Below are positions 24,836-34,095 of a DNA stretch of 64,000 nucleotides, in pieces. Numbering within the stretch: position 1 is the stretch's first letter; each line of letters starts with the position of its first letter. The notes under the pieces are model-generated. The model saw only the letters and a program-made list of their open reading frames with translations. It searched no databases and was not told the origin of the DNA. Both the position numbers and the translations under genes were made by a program. Source of the stretch: an uncultured Lachnospiraceae bacterium (GTDB lineage: Bacteria; Bacillota; Clostridia; Lachnospirales; Lachnospiraceae); contig CACZXG010000010.1 of assembly GCA_902785055.1 (NCBI GenBank), positions 1 through 64,000 on the forward strand, read 5' to 3'.

Positions 24836-26176
24836 ATGAAAAAAGAAATAACAACTGATGATTTACGTAGATTTGAGACATCTTTTGACAGCAGCAGAGT
24901 AAACAGAGTTGCTATGAACGCGGCTGCCCAGGCGGGCGTAAACGGAGCGGCGAGAAACTACGCGGTGCAGCAGAACAATCCCTTTTCCTTCAGCATCGAA
25001 GTGGAAGCGGGAAAGGTGTGCGACCAGAAATCCTCCGGCCGCTGCTGGATGTTCGCGGCGCTCAATGTGATGCGGCTGGATCTCATGGAGAAGCTTGATC
25101 TCGACAGCACGGAGCTCTCCCAGAACTATCCGCTGTTCTATGACAAGCTGGAGAAGGCCAACTATTTTTTGGAAAGCATGCTTGAGACTCTGGACGAGCC
25201 GAGGGACGGCCGCGTGGTGAGCTTCCTTCTGAAGGATCCGCTGGGAGACGGCGGGCAGTGGGATATGTTCCGGAGCCTTGTGGAGAAATACGGCGTGGTG
25301 CCCAAGGACCTGATGCCGGAGACAGAAGCTTCCTCCGCGACGGCAGAGCTTCGCAAGTACATGACCACGAAGCTCAGGGAGTATGCCTGCGAACTTCGCA
25401 CAGCCCATGAGGCGGGAGAGGACATGGAGGCATTGCGTGCCCGCAAGGACAAGATGATGGAGACCGTCTACCGGATGCTCTGCATTGCGCTGGGCAAGCC
25501 TCCTGTGCGCTTTACCTGGGAGACCAGGGATAAGAACAAGAAGTTTATCCGGATAAACGACATCACTCCGCAGGAATTCTTCAGGCAGTATATCGGCTGG
25601 AATCTGGCAGACATGGTCACAGTGATCAATGCCCCTACCAAGGACAAGCCCTACGGACACACCTATACAGTGCGGTACCTAGGCAATGTGCGCGGCGGCG
25701 CCTATCCGGTCAAATACCTTAACCTCCCCATGGACGATCTGCGGGATCTGACGATCCGCCAGTTAAAAGACGGACGCCCTGTATGGTTCGGCAGCGATGT
25801 GGGGCAGTTCTCGGATCGGAAGGCGGGCTATCTGACGACAGACGCTTACGCGGTAGATGAGCTCTTCTCCACGGACTTCCCCATGACCAAGGAGCAGCGG
25901 CTGGACTACGGTGAGAGCCTCATGACACATGCGATGGTCATAACCGGGGTTGACCTGGATGACGCGGGCAGGCCTGTGCGCTGGAAGGTGGAGAACAGCT
26001 GGGGCAAGGAACGCGGCAGGGACGGCTATTATGTGATGAGCGACGAGTGGTTCGGGGAGTTTTCCTACCAGATCCTTCTGGACCGCAAGTACTTCACGCC
26101 TGAGCAGGCAGCAGCCTTTGATACAGAACCCATTGTCCTGCACCCCTGGGATCCGATGGGGAGCCTCGCCTGGTAA
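24836..26176 (+). CDS. pepC: Aminopeptidase C (C1B cysteine peptidase)
   Basis: A 446-residue bleomycin-hydrolase/PepC protein. The catalytic triad is visible: Cys in QKSSGRCWMFAALNVMR, His in LMTHAMVITGV, and Asn in RWKVENSWG. The conserved FYDKLEKANYFLE and DGGQWDMF segments are also present. PepC forms a cytosolic hexamer with the active sites inside and trims N-terminal residues from peptides. Length and motifs are those of an active enzyme. The stop is followed after about 50 bases by the DegV gene. Confidence 0.95.
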   Translation: MKKEITTDDLRRFETSFDSSRVNRVAMNAAAQAGVNGAARNYAVQQNNPFSFSIEVEAGKVCDQKSSGRCWMFAALNVMRLDLMEKLDLDSTELSQNYPLFYDKLEKANYFLESMLETLDEPRDGRVVSFLLKDPLGDGGQWDMFRSLVEKYGVVPKDLMPETEASSATAELRKYMTTKLREYACELRTAHEAGEDMEALRARKDKMMETVYRMLCIALGKPPVRFTWETRDKNKKFIRINDITPQEFFRQYIGWNLADMVTVINAPTKDKPYGHTYTVRYLGNVRGGAYPVKYLNLPMDDLRDLTIRQLKDGRPVWFGSDVGQFSDRKAGYLTTDAYAVDELFSTDFPMTKEQRLDYGESLMTHAMVITGVDLDDAGRPVRWKVENSWGKERGRDGYYVMSDEWFGEFSYQILLDRKYFTPEQAAAFDTEPIVLHPWDPMGSLAW

Positions 26177-26226
26177 AACATTTGCAGATGTAATTGTTTG
26201 GCAAAAGACAGTAAGGAGAAGTGAGA

Positions 26227-27090
26227 ATGAGTGTCAGAATTATCACCGATTCGGCCAGCGATATCTCGCAGGAGTGGGCAAAAGAGTGGAATATCACGGT
26301 ACTTCCGCTTAAGGTGCGCTTCGGCGAAGAGGAATTCCTGGACGGCGTCACACTTTCCAACCGCGAATTTTATGAGCGGCTGATCGAGACCGACGAGATT
26401 CCCAAGACGAGCCAGATCACGCCCTTTGAATACAGCAGTCACTTTGAAAAAGCGGTGAAGGCGGGAGAGCAGGTGGTATGCTTCTGCCTCTCCTCCGGGG
26501 TTTCCGGTTCCTTCCAGAGCGCCTGCGTTGCGGCGCAGGAATTTGAGGGAGATGTCTTTGTCGTCGACACGAAACAGTTCTGCATCTCGGAGGCTATTAT
26601 AGTGGAGCGCGCTGTGCAGATGCGCGATCAGGGCATGAGTGCTGCGCAAATTTATACGGCGATCGAGGAAGAAAAGAAAGACGCTCATGTGCTCGCTATT
26701 TTCAACACTTTGGAATACCTCAAACTGGGCGGGCGGATTTCCGCGGCGGCTGCATTTGCAGGAGGACTGCTGTCTCTCAAACCGGTGCTCACCATCGAGG
26801 ACGGCGTTGTCAGGATCCTTGGCAAGGCGCGCGGCTCCCGCAACGGAAATAACATGCTGACGGAGTTCGCGGAGAAACTCGGCGGGATCGACTTCGAGCG
26901 CCCTTTCTGCTTCGGATACACGGGATTCTCTGATGAAACGCTGAAGAAATACATCCATGACTCCGTCAGGCTTTATGCGGATCAGATCGATGTAAATGAT
27001 CCGGGAAAATTCCGGATCGCCAAGGTCGGTGCCACGATCGGAACTTATGCCGGTCCGGGAGCGATCGCGGTCGCTTTCTTTGCGCGATAA
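26227..27090 (+). CDS. DegV family fatty-acid-binding protein
   Basis: A 287-residue DegV protein. The N-terminal RIITDSASDISQEWA, the middle SSGVSGSFQSA and the C-terminal GPGAIAVAFFA match the family fold, which binds one fatty acid and in some Gram-positives (FakB) presents it to the kinase FakA. No fakA gene is in the window. The start at ATG 26227 is preferred over GTG 26221 because AAGGAG then sits 8 bases upstream. Confidence 0.92.
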   Translation: MSVRIITDSASDISQEWAKEWNITVLPLKVRFGEEEFLDGVTLSNREFYERLIETDEIPKTSQITPFEYSSHFEKAVKAGEQVVCFCLSSGVSGSFQSACVAAQEFEGDVFVVDTKQFCISEAIIVERAVQMRDQGMSAAQIYTAIEEEKKDAHVLAIFNTLEYLKLGGRISAAAAFAGGLLSLKPVLTIEDGVVRILGKARGSRNGNNMLTEFAEKLGGIDFERPFCFGYTGFSDETLKKYIHDSVRLYADQIDVNDPGKFRIAKVGATIGTYAGPGAIAVAFFAR

Positions 27091-27092
27091 GC

Positions 27093-27138
27093 CGGTAAGC
27101 GCAGCTCGTGCTTGCACGAAGATGCATTTACCGGCCAA
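27093..27138. terminator. Nested inverted repeat between convergent genes
   Basis: Outer arms CCGGTAA and TTACCGG (about 27093-27099 and 27132-27138) enclose a second hairpin, CTCGTGC/GCACGA. It lies between the convergent DegV and aldolase genes and probably ends transcription from both sides, though no long T-run is present. Confidence 0.45.
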
Positions 27139-27163
27139 CGGTTCTAAGTTTACGGTGCTATTT

Positions 27164-28267
27164 TCATAAGATTTCGATCAGTTTATCCACATCGCTGCTG
27201 TCGGTTGCCCAGCTGGTGCAGATGCGAAGGACCGTGCGTCCGTCCGGCAGTTTTTCCCAGAAACTCAGTTCAAGGAGCGCTTCAAGGCGCTCCTTTTGCG
27301 TGTCATCCACAGTGATAAAGAGCTGGTTTGTGGGGCACTCAAAAGAGATTTCATATCCTTTTTCAACAAGAGCCGCGCGGATGCGGTCCGCCGCGTCGAT
27401 CGCATTTTGGCCGATCGCCTCATAGAGGAGAGGCATGTCTGAAGCTGCAGATTCTCCTGACTCGCCGCTGCTGTTCATCGGCAGCTCTGAAAACAGAGTC
27501 TCGAACTGAATTCCTGCAATCCTTCCCTTGGCCAGCAGAGCGCCATTCTGCTTGATAAGTGTGAAGAAATGCGGGATAAAATCATGCTGGGGCAGGACGA
27601 CCGCTTCACCGAACAGCGCGCCGCACTTGGTTCCGCCGATATAGAAGGCGTCACAGAGACGGGCGAGGTCGGGGAGCGTCACATCATTCTGCCTGCAAGC
27701 CAGGCCGTAGGCGAGTCTTGCGCCGTCGACATAAAGAGGAACATTGTGCTTGCGGCAGGTTTCGCTGATCTTCGTCAGCTCATCCAGTGAATAAAGCGTG
27801 CCGAATTCAGTGGGCTGGGAAATATAGACCAGGCCGGGCATGACCATATGCTCATGATTGGCGTCGTCCCAGTAACCCTGAATGCAGCGCTCGATGGAAT
27901 CGGCGTCAAGTTTTCCGTTTTTGTGAGGCAACGTGATAACTTTGTGGCCGCCGGCTTCGATCGCGCCTGCCTCGTGTGTGCTGACATGACCGGTCTCGGC
28001 TGCGATCACGCCCTGGTAAGGGCGAAGGATGGACCCGATCACGGTGGCGTTGGTCTGTGTCCCGCCGACAAGAAAATAGACGTCAGCATCGGGAGCATTG
28101 CATGCTTTCCGGACTTTCGCGCGGGCTGATTCAGAGAATTCATCGGTTCCGTAGCCGGCTGTGTGGAGAAGATTTGTCTCCATAAGCCGCTGCAGGATCA
28201 AAGGGTGAGCGCCTTCCATGTAGTCGGAGGCGAAGAATAGTTTGGATGAGTTTTTATTCTGATTCAA
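27164..28267 (-). CDS. Low-specificity threonine aldolase / beta-eliminating lyase family
   Basis: A 367-residue fold-type I PLP enzyme. The PLP lysine is in FYIGGTKCGALFGEA, the cofactor aspartate in LYVDGARLAYGL, and the N-terminal block reads FASDYMEGAHPLIL. HVSTHEAGAIEAGGHKV is characteristic of the threonine aldolase branch, which cleaves L-threonine or allo-threonine to glycine and acetaldehyde. Its exact stereo-preference cannot be read. It is divergent from the second TSUP gene. Confidence 0.9.
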   Translation of the reverse strand: MNQNKNSSKLFFASDYMEGAHPLILQRLMETNLLHTAGYGTDEFSESARAKVRKACNAPDADVYFLVGGTQTNATVIGSILRPYQGVIAAETGHVSTHEAGAIEAGGHKVITLPHKNGKLDADSIERCIQGYWDDANHEHMVMPGLVYISQPTEFGTLYSLDELTKISETCRKHNVPLYVDGARLAYGLACRQNDVTLPDLARLCDAFYIGGTKCGALFGEAVVLPQHDFIPHFFTLIKQNGALLAKGRIAGIQFETLFSELPMNSSGESGESAASDMPLLYEAIGQNAIDAADRIRAALVEKGYEISFECPTNQLFITVDDTQKERLEALLELSFWEKLPDGRTVLRICTSWATDSSDVDKLIEIL

Positions 28268-28371
28268 TGTTTTGGCTCCTTTTCATAACTTCTGGTACAA
28301 GATTACCATTTTTTACGAAATTATACATCTATTTAGGTCAACCCATAACTGAAAACAGCGGTAAATGAAAA

Positions 28372-28408
28372 GCGCACCGGACTATTAACTTTAGTCCGGT
28401 GCGCCTTT
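28372..28408. terminator. Perfect 12-bp hairpin in a divergent intergenic region
   Basis: GCGCACCGGACT (28372-28383) pairs perfectly with AGTCCGGTGCGC (28393-28404). CTTT follows on the plus strand and CTTTTC on the minus strand. It resembles an intrinsic terminator, but both flanking genes point away from it, so no known transcript ends here. Confidence 0.6.
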
Positions 28409-28417
28409 AAAATCGGG

Positions 28418-28446
28418 TTGACAAAGAATTATGTTGTGATTACTAT
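28418..28446 (+). promoter_or_regulatory. Promoter of the second TSUP gene
   Basis: TTGACA (28418-28423), a 17-base spacer and TACTAT (28441-28446), followed by about 65 bases to the start codon. This is a near-consensus sigma-A arrangement. Confidence 0.65.
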
Positions 28447-28512
28447 TCTAAGCATGCTTACAGGTAATGCAAGTACGGACCATTCACTATCAAGTCAGAA
28501 TACGGAGTCTAA

Positions 28513-29292
28513 ATGATTATATCAACAGTAATAGAAACACTGCTCAAATACTGGCCGGTCTTCCCGGCCGTTTTCGTCGCCGGTATCGTGGATGCGATCG
28601 CTGGAGGCGGGGGACTGATCACCCTGCCTGTGTACATGCTGGTCGGCCTGCCGCCCCATGAGGCGATCGGAACCAATAAGATGAGCTCCTGCATGGGAAC
28701 GACGACGGCAACATACAGGTTCGCCAGGGAAGGCTATATCAACTTCAGGATGGCGGTGTTCGCAGTGGTCTTTGCGCTGGCGGGCTCTTATACAGGCGCC
28801 CATATCAGCCTTCTCATCAGCAATGAATCATTCAAAATACTGATGCTCTTCATTCTCCCCGTCACAGCCTGGTTTGTATTGCGGACCAAGAACTTTGATG
28901 TGGAGAGAGAGCCTTACAGCTTCAGAAAGACTTGCGCCCTGAGCTGTGTGATCGCGTTTGTGATCGGCGTCTACGATGGATTTTACGGACCCGGGACAGG
29001 AACCTTTTTGATCTTGCTTCTGACTTCTGTGGCACATCTGACGCTTAAAGAGGCGAATGGACTTACAAAAGCTATCAACATGACGACCAACATCACGTCG
29101 CTGGTGGTGTTTCTCATAAATGGAACGGTGCTGATACCGCTGGGTATCCTCGCAGGACTCTGCAATATTGCGGGGAACCAGATTGGCGTCAACTTCTTCG
29201 ATAAGAAGGGCGGAGCGGTCGTCAAACCGGTAATGCTGCTGGTGCTGACCATTTTCCTTGTGAAGACGATCATGGAGATTGCGGGAGTATAA
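28513..29292 (+). CDS. TSUP family anion permease (TauE/SafE), second copy
   Basis: A 259-residue membrane protein with the duplicated TSUP signature: FVAGIVDAIAGGGGLITLPV in the first half and GVYDGFYGPGTGTFLIL in the second. The family moves sulfite, sulfoacetate or similar anions. It is a different branch from the copy at 15.6-16.4 kb, whose signature lacks the GGGG turn. It is probably a single-gene unit, with a promoter upstream and a strong hairpin just after the stop. Confidence 0.9.
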   Translation: MIISTVIETLLKYWPVFPAVFVAGIVDAIAGGGGLITLPVYMLVGLPPHEAIGTNKMSSCMGTTTATYRFAREGYINFRMAVFAVVFALAGSYTGAHISLLISNESFKILMLFILPVTAWFVLRTKNFDVEREPYSFRKTCALSCVIAFVIGVYDGFYGPGTGTFLILLLTSVAHLTLKEANGLTKAINMTTNITSLVVFLINGTVLIPLGILAGLCNIAGNQIGVNFFDKKGGAVVKPVMLLVLTIFLVKTIMEIAGV

Positions 29293-29294
29293 TG

Positions 29295-29343
29295 AACAGG
29301 CCTAATGATATGCTGCACATGCGGCATATCATTGGGCCTGTTT
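29295..29343 (+). terminator. Intrinsic terminator after the TSUP gene
   Basis: AACAGGCCTAATGATATGC (29295-29313) pairs with GCATATCATTGGGCCTGTT (29324-29342) with one bulge, then TTTC. It is placed directly behind the TSUP stop and in front of the convergent CoA transferase gene, so it may serve both. Confidence 0.8.
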
Positions 29344-29390
29344 CATATTAGGCCGCTGAAGCGGCGATAAAACGTCAGATCCTTCTCCAT

Positions 29391-30725
29391 TCATCGTTTG
29401 TTGGACCTGAGCCAGATTTTCTGCTCCTGCGCGGCGCGGATCAGTTCATCCCGGAAATCGGGGTGCGCAATGCTGATAAGCATTTCCGCACGCTCCCAGG
29501 TAGTGCGTCCGGTCAGATTGACAGCGCCGAATTCGGTGACTATAAAATAACTCTGGCTGCGGGGGTTCGTCACGATTTCCCCGTTAAAGTGCGGCAGGAT
29601 CCGGGAACGGACAGTGCCGTCTTTTTCTTTGTGGGTAGAAGTCATGCAGATGAAAGCTTTTCCGCCGCGGCTCATTGCCGCTCCGGTCAGATAGTCCAGG
29701 GAACCGCCGGTCCCGCTGATGTGCCGCAGCCCCGCGCTCTCGGCGTTGACCTGTCCGTAGAGATCCACGGAGATGCAGCTGTTGATGGAAATCATGTTCT
29801 GGTGCTTGGCGATCGTCTCGGCGGCGTTGACATATTCCAGCGGCTCAATGATGACGCCCGGATTGCGGTCCACCCAGTCATAGAGTGTACGTGATCCGAA
29901 GACCATGCCTGTGACGCCCTTGTCGGGCTGGTAGGTCTTGCAGCGGTTAGTGAGTTTGCCCGCCTTGAACAGTTCGTAATATGCGTCCCCGCAGAGCTCT
30001 GTGTGCATACCCAGATCTTTGACGTCGGACTGTGAGAGTCTGGATCCGATGACGCCGGGAAGTGAGCCGATGCCAAGCTGCAGCGTCGCACCGCTCTGTA
30101 TATAAGGGATGATGTGGTCGGCGATCATGGACTCGGCCTCGGAAGGCGGCGCGATCGGAAATTCAGGAAGCGGCGGATGCTCGCCCTCCACGACGCAGTC
30201 GACCTCGGAAATGTGGATGACCTCGTCAAAGCCCCCATATATGTAGGGCAGGTGCTCGTTGATCTCCAGGATCACGATGTCCGCATCCCGCAGAATGCCT
30301 TTGGCAATGCCGGCTGCGCAGGAGAGGTTGAAATAGCCGTGCCTATCCATCGGAGTGGCGCACATCATCGCGACGTTTACGTTCAGGAAATGGCGGTAAT
30401 AGGGCACCACATTCCTGAAGATCATTGGGATATAATTGCACAGACCCCTGTCGCAGAGTTTTCTCTCGTAAGCGGAGCAGTGCCAGCTGTTGTAAATGAA
30501 GTGCTCCCGCAGGGGGTCGCATTCCGCGATCTCGACCGGGCCAAAAGCCAGATTGCCGCGGACTTTGACATCGGTCAGTTCATCGCGGCGGGCGGCCAGG
30601 GCCTTGTCTAGGAGAGTCGGAAAACAGACATTGGTGCCGTAGTCAACCCAGTCGCCGCTCTTTACGCAGCGGACGGCCTGTTCCGGAGTCTTTAGTTTGC
30701 TGCGGTATTCGTCGTAATAATTCAT
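29391..30725 (-). CDS. Acyl-CoA:acetate / 4-hydroxybutyrate CoA-transferase family
   Basis: A 444-residue family I CoA transferase of the acetyl-CoA hydrolase/transferase group. The catalytic glutamate is in [35 protein letters not shown] is the CoA-binding region, and [19 protein letters not shown] is the conserved end. It is similar in length and layout to the butyryl-CoA:acetate CoA-transferases of Lachnospiraceae and to 4-hydroxybutyrate transferases; sequence reading alone does not decide between them. A DeoR-type regulator gene lies 34 bases upstream on the same strand. Confidence 0.88.
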   Translation of the reverse strand: MNYYDEYRSKLKTPEQAVRCVKSGDWVDYGTNVCFPTLLDKALAARRDELTDVKVRGNLAFGPVEIAECDPLREHFIYNSWHCSAYERKLCDRGLCNYIPMIFRNVVPYYRHFLNVNVAMMCATPMDRHGYFNLSCAAGIAKGILRDADIVILEINEHLPYIYGGFDEVIHISEVDCVVEGEHPPLPEFPIAPPSEAESMIADHIIPYIQSGATLQLGIGSLPGVIGSRLSQSDVKDLGMHTELCGDAYYELFKAGKLTNRCKTYQPDKGVTGMVFGSRTLYDWVDRNPGVIIEPLEYVNAAETIAKHQNMISINSCISVDLYGQVNAESAGLRHISGTGGSLDYLTGAAMSRGGKAFICMTSTHKEKDGTVRSRILPHFNGEIVTNPRSQSYFIVTEFGAVNLTGRTTWERAEMLISIAHPDFRDELIRAAQEQKIWLRSNKR

Positions 30726-30759
30726 TTTGGTTTGCGCTCCTTTTCATACCGTATGCATA

Positions 30760-31515
30760 TCAACTGGACAGTACTTCTATTCCCCGGGCGTTAAGTTCGG
30801 TGACGATCTGCTCCTCAATATTTTGATCCGTGATGACTGCCTTCACCTGATCTTTCAGATTCAGCGGTACAGTGCCGTGTCTGTCAAACTTTTCAGATTC
30901 CGTCAGAACGATTACCTGGTCCGCCTGTCTTGCCATGTCTCGAACAGCCTGGGCGCGCATCTGGTCCTGATTGGTAAAGCCGGCCCGCGCGGACCAGCCG
31001 TCCACGCCGATAAAGAAGCGGTCGACCCAGAAATTTTCCGCGCATTGGCGCACCATGGGACCGACCATGACCTGGGCGTCCTGCTGGTAAATGCCGCCCA
31101 GAAGAATGATCTGGAAATCGGAGGAGCGGCGAATGTAATCCGCGATGAAGGCACTGTTGGTGATCATGGTTATTCCGCTTCGCAGTTCTGTCAGTGCCGC
31201 AGCCAGCAGTGCGCAGCAGCTGCCGCTCTCGATCATAATGGTGTCACTGTCTTTCACAAGTTCTGCCGCGCGCAGCGCGATCTTTTTCTTTTCTTCATAG
31301 TGATAGGCCAGCCGCCCCTTGATATCATCCGTGCTGGACAGGACTGCGAAGCCGTGCTCTCTGGTGATCAGGCCCTGTGCTTCCATGGCGTCCAGATCCT
31401 TGCGGACTGTGACTTGAGAGACACCCAGATGCGCCGAGAGCTCGGCGACTTCTATTTTCTTTTCTTGTACTAAAAGCGCCAGAATCTGGCTGGTGCGGTC
31501 TTCTTTTCTGCGCAT
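30760..31515 (-). CDS. DeoR/GlpR family transcriptional regulator
   Basis: A 251-residue repressor. An N-terminal winged helix (RTSQILALLVQEKKIEVAEL, then LGVSQVTVRKDLDAME) is joined to the DeoR sensor domain (IMIESGSCCALLAAAL, IGVDGWSARAGFTNQD). The sensor binds phosphorylated sugars in most members. It starts with GGAGG upstream and lies directly before the CoA transferase gene on the same strand, which makes that gene a likely target. A TATAAT is seen upstream at about 31555. Confidence 0.92.
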   Translation of the reverse strand: MRRKEDRTSQILALLVQEKKIEVAELSAHLGVSQVTVRKDLDAMEAQGLITREHGFAVLSSTDDIKGRLAYHYEEKKKIALRAAELVKDSDTIMIESGSCCALLAAALTELRSGITMITNSAFIADYIRRSSDFQIILLGGIYQQDAQVMVGPMVRQCAENFWVDRFFIGVDGWSARAGFTNQDQMRAQAVRDMARQADQVIVLTESEKFDRHGTVPLNLKDQVKAVITDQNIEEQIVTELNARGIEVLSS

Positions 31516-32315
31516 GCGGAGGACCTCCTTAATGGATTTTGTTTGTAATTTGAATTATAGCATATTTGCAGTGGAATGATGTGGGTGCTCTTACGTTCAT
31601 AAGTAATAAGCGTCGGCAAGACGCTTGGCGCTTTCGGGTCACGCGGAGCTTTACATTTTCTGATCTATCATGAATAATGTCTATATCTGGTGTTGTTCTT
31701 TCACCGGCAAAATTCTTCTGCGTTCGCAGGAAACGAATTCCACAGAAAAGGGTATAACGGTATCGATGCATTTAGTTTTATAAGGGCTGGGGTAAGTGTA
31801 GACATGGGAGCTGAAACGAGCACTTACATGTTCGAGGGCTGGGGTAAGTGTAGACATGAAAAATGAAACTATGCACTTAGATGAGCACAGCTTGAATAAG
31901 TACAAGGCGGAGAATTTAAAAGCGCACTTATTTGCGCGGACCTCAAATAAGTGCAGATCAAACTATTAGAGATATGCACTAGCTACTTTAACAACCTGCT
32001 TAATTGCAAATCAAAAATGTGAATTATGCACTTATCTTTTTTGGATTGTTTTAATTGCGGAATCAATGATTGCGGAAGAACACTTATAAATTGACCGAGA
32101 AAATAAGTGGTAATATGCCAGGAACAAGTTTGCAATTAAAAAAATGAAAAAAAGGTAGGTGCAATAAAGAAAAATCAGAATAGCAATTATCGGAACTATA
32201 AAAAAGCTAATTGCAAAACAAAAAAGAGTGGAAGAACAATTACAATGCCCGAAAGTTCATGGGTACAAATAAAAAACGTAGAGATAACACTTATCACGAA
32301 GAGGGGAGGAAACAA
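31516..32315. other. AT-rich gene-free region with iterated CACTTAT motif
   Basis: This 800-base stretch has no convincing gene. From 31784 to 32294 it holds about eleven copies, in both orientations, of a motif CACTTAT/ATAAGTG (for example 31792, 31820, 31844, 31873, 31924, 31947, 32028, 32081, 32102, 32288). A 23-bp direct repeat beginning GGGCTGGGGTAAGTGTAGAC lies at 31784-31806 and 31836-31858. The region is clearly more AT-rich than its surroundings. It may be a multi-site operator or a relic of a mobile element. Confidence 0.6.
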
Positions 32316-33134
32316 ATGCCGAATATTGGATTGAGGGAAATGCTCCTGAAAAAGGAACAGGAGTTGGAAAAACTGGTTCAGATAGTCGAAAAGCATGCCG
32401 ACAGTCCATTGCCGGGAACACTGCAAATCTCAATGATTAAAGGAAAACCGCGTTATTATCATAGTTATCTTGACAAAAATGGAATCAAGCAGCTGAAATA
32501 CCTGTCGGCTGTGAAGGAAGGTCCTAAAATTATGGAATTGGCTCAGCACAGTTATAATGCGGCGTTCCTGAAGACGGCAACTGATCAGCTGAAAGCGGTG
32601 AGAAGAGCGCTTAACAGAATTGATGAGAAGGCATTGGCTAATGTATTCGCTCTTCTTCACAGCGAGCGCAAAAAGCTGATCACGCCATTTGTGCCGGATG
32701 AAGAGATGTTCGTCAAACAATGGGAGCAGGATGAATACCAACCAGGGTATTTTTCTGATCAGACACCGTCAATATACAGCAATCGCGGTGAAAGGGTGAG
32801 ATCCAAATCAGAAAAGATAATTGCTGATAAATATTATGAAAGAGGAATTCCATATAAGTATGAAAAGCCTTTGCTTCTCAGAAAGCAGGCTAAAACTATA
32901 ACGATCAGACCGGACTTTACAACACTGAATAAGAGAACGCGCATACAGCGCTATCATGAGCACTTTGGAAAAATGGACGATCCGCAGTATGCCCGAAAAG
33001 CTCTGGAAAAGATCAGGCTATATGAGAGTAATGGGATTTTTATTGGGGAGCAGCTCATTATTACATTCGAATCTTCCGAGCAGCCTTTGGACAAAAGGGA
33101 ATTTGAGCTGCTCATTGAAAAGTATTTAATTTGA
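32316..33134 (+). CDS. Nuclease-like protein of unknown function
   Basis: A 272-residue protein with ribosome site GGGGAGG upstream of ATG 32316. Residues 1-40 are a charged helix (LREMLLKKEQELEKLVQIVE). Next is a short beta region (KPRYYHSYLDKNGIKQLKYL) and a helical middle. The C-terminal third has a pattern suggestive of a PD-(D/E)XK-like nuclease: a Glu in RSKSEKIIADKYYERGIPY, a Asp in IRPDFTTLN and acidic/His residues in YHEHFGKMDD. I do not recognise a named family. It lies in AT-rich accessory DNA next to another PD-(D/E)XK-type gene. Confidence 0.6.
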   Translation: MPNIGLREMLLKKEQELEKLVQIVEKHADSPLPGTLQISMIKGKPRYYHSYLDKNGIKQLKYLSAVKEGPKIMELAQHSYNAAFLKTATDQLKAVRRALNRIDEKALANVFALLHSERKKLITPFVPDEEMFVKQWEQDEYQPGYFSDQTPSIYSNRGERVRSKSEKIIADKYYERGIPYKYEKPLLLRKQAKTITIRPDFTTLNKRTRIQRYHEHFGKMDDPQYARKALEKIRLYESNGIFIGEQLIITFESSEQPLDKREFELLIEKYLI

Positions 33135-33236
33135 TAAACGAAACCATATTATTGCCAAAACAGAGCAATATGAGTAAAATAAATCCATATTAGATCCATT
33201 ACCAAACAAACGGCTCTAGAATGGATGGAGGCTATC

Positions 33237-34025
33237 ATGACAATAGAAGAAATGCAGCGAAGGAAAAGAGAATTTGGATACAGTAACGAGAAACTGGCAG
33301 AGCTTTCAGGCGTGCCCCTGGGCACCGTGCAGAAGGTAATGAGCGGAAGTACGAAGAGCCCCAGGCAGGGAACGCTGGAAGCGCTGGCCAGGGCGTTAAA
33401 CGGTCAGAAGGAGGTGCCAACCAGGTATCCGGGCGAGATGATCGACGGATGTATCAGAGTGCTCAGAGAGCCCTGGGGCGCATATGCGGCAAAGAAAGAG
33501 GAGTATACAATTGAGGATATCTATGTTTTGCCGGAGGGCGTCAGGGCGGAACTGATCGATGGGGAGATCTATTACATGGCGACGCCCACGAGAACTCATC
33601 AGAAGATCGTGGGCGAGATGTATCTTGCAGTTGCAGGTTTCGTCCGATCCCATGGGGGAGCGTGTGAAGTGTATATTCCGCCGTATGCAGTTTATCTGAA
33701 CGCAGATAATTCTATCTATCTGGAACCGGATCTTACGGTAATCTGTGATCCGGCCAAGTCGGAGGATAAAGGCTGCGTGGGGGCGCCGGACTGGGTTGTT
33801 GAGGTCGTATCCCCCTCCTCGAAACGGATGGACTATTTGCTCAAGCTTTTCAAATACCGCACAGCCGGCGTCCGGGAATACTGGATCATCAATCCGGAAA
33901 AGAGAATTGTTTCAGTTTACAGCCGGAACGACGGACACGAGTCGGCGGAGATGTATTCCTTTGAGGATGTGATTCCATCGGGCATCTATCCGGACCTGAA
34001 GATCCGGCTGGCTGATGTGGTTTAA
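33237..34025 (+). CDS. HTH (XRE-like) fused to Uma2-family PD-(D/E)XK domain
   Basis: A 262-residue protein. Residues 1-60 form a helix-turn-helix of the XRE kind (NEKLAELSGVPLGTVQKVMSG). Residues 85-260 are a Uma2 (DUF820) domain with the nuclease-like residues in YLEPDLTVICDP, PDWVVEVVSPSS and REYWIINPEKR. Uma2 proteins are abundant in cyanobacteria and some Clostridia, and their biological role is unsettled. ATGGAGG precedes the ATG at 33237, which is preferred over 33225. A strong inverted repeat follows the stop. Confidence 0.88.
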   Translation: MTIEEMQRRKREFGYSNEKLAELSGVPLGTVQKVMSGSTKSPRQGTLEALARALNGQKEVPTRYPGEMIDGCIRVLREPWGAYAAKKEEYTIEDIYVLPEGVRAELIDGEIYYMATPTRTHQKIVGEMYLAVAGFVRSHGGACEVYIPPYAVYLNADNSIYLEPDLTVICDPAKSEDKGCVGAPDWVVEVVSPSSKRMDYLLKLFKYRTAGVREYWIINPEKRIVSVYSRNDGHESAEMYSFEDVIPSGIYPDLKIRLADVV

Positions 34026-34038
34026 TGGAAAAAAGGAA

Positions 34039-34087
34039 GAACGGGCTGTTGCAATAAGATAGTGATTCTTAATGCAATGGCCCGTTC
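34039..34087. terminator. Hairpin between convergent genes
   Basis: GAACGGGC (34039-34046) pairs with GCCCGTTC (34080-34087), with inner TTGCA/TGCAA pairing. It separates the convergent Uma2 and GRE activase genes and probably terminates both. Confidence 0.6.
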
Positions 34088-34095
34088 CAAAGTTC

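Noticed and set aside
31784..32294. Replication origin (iterons or DnaA boxes)
   Set aside because: The motif is not the TTATCCACA DnaA box, and no rep, dnaA or dnaN gene is nearby.
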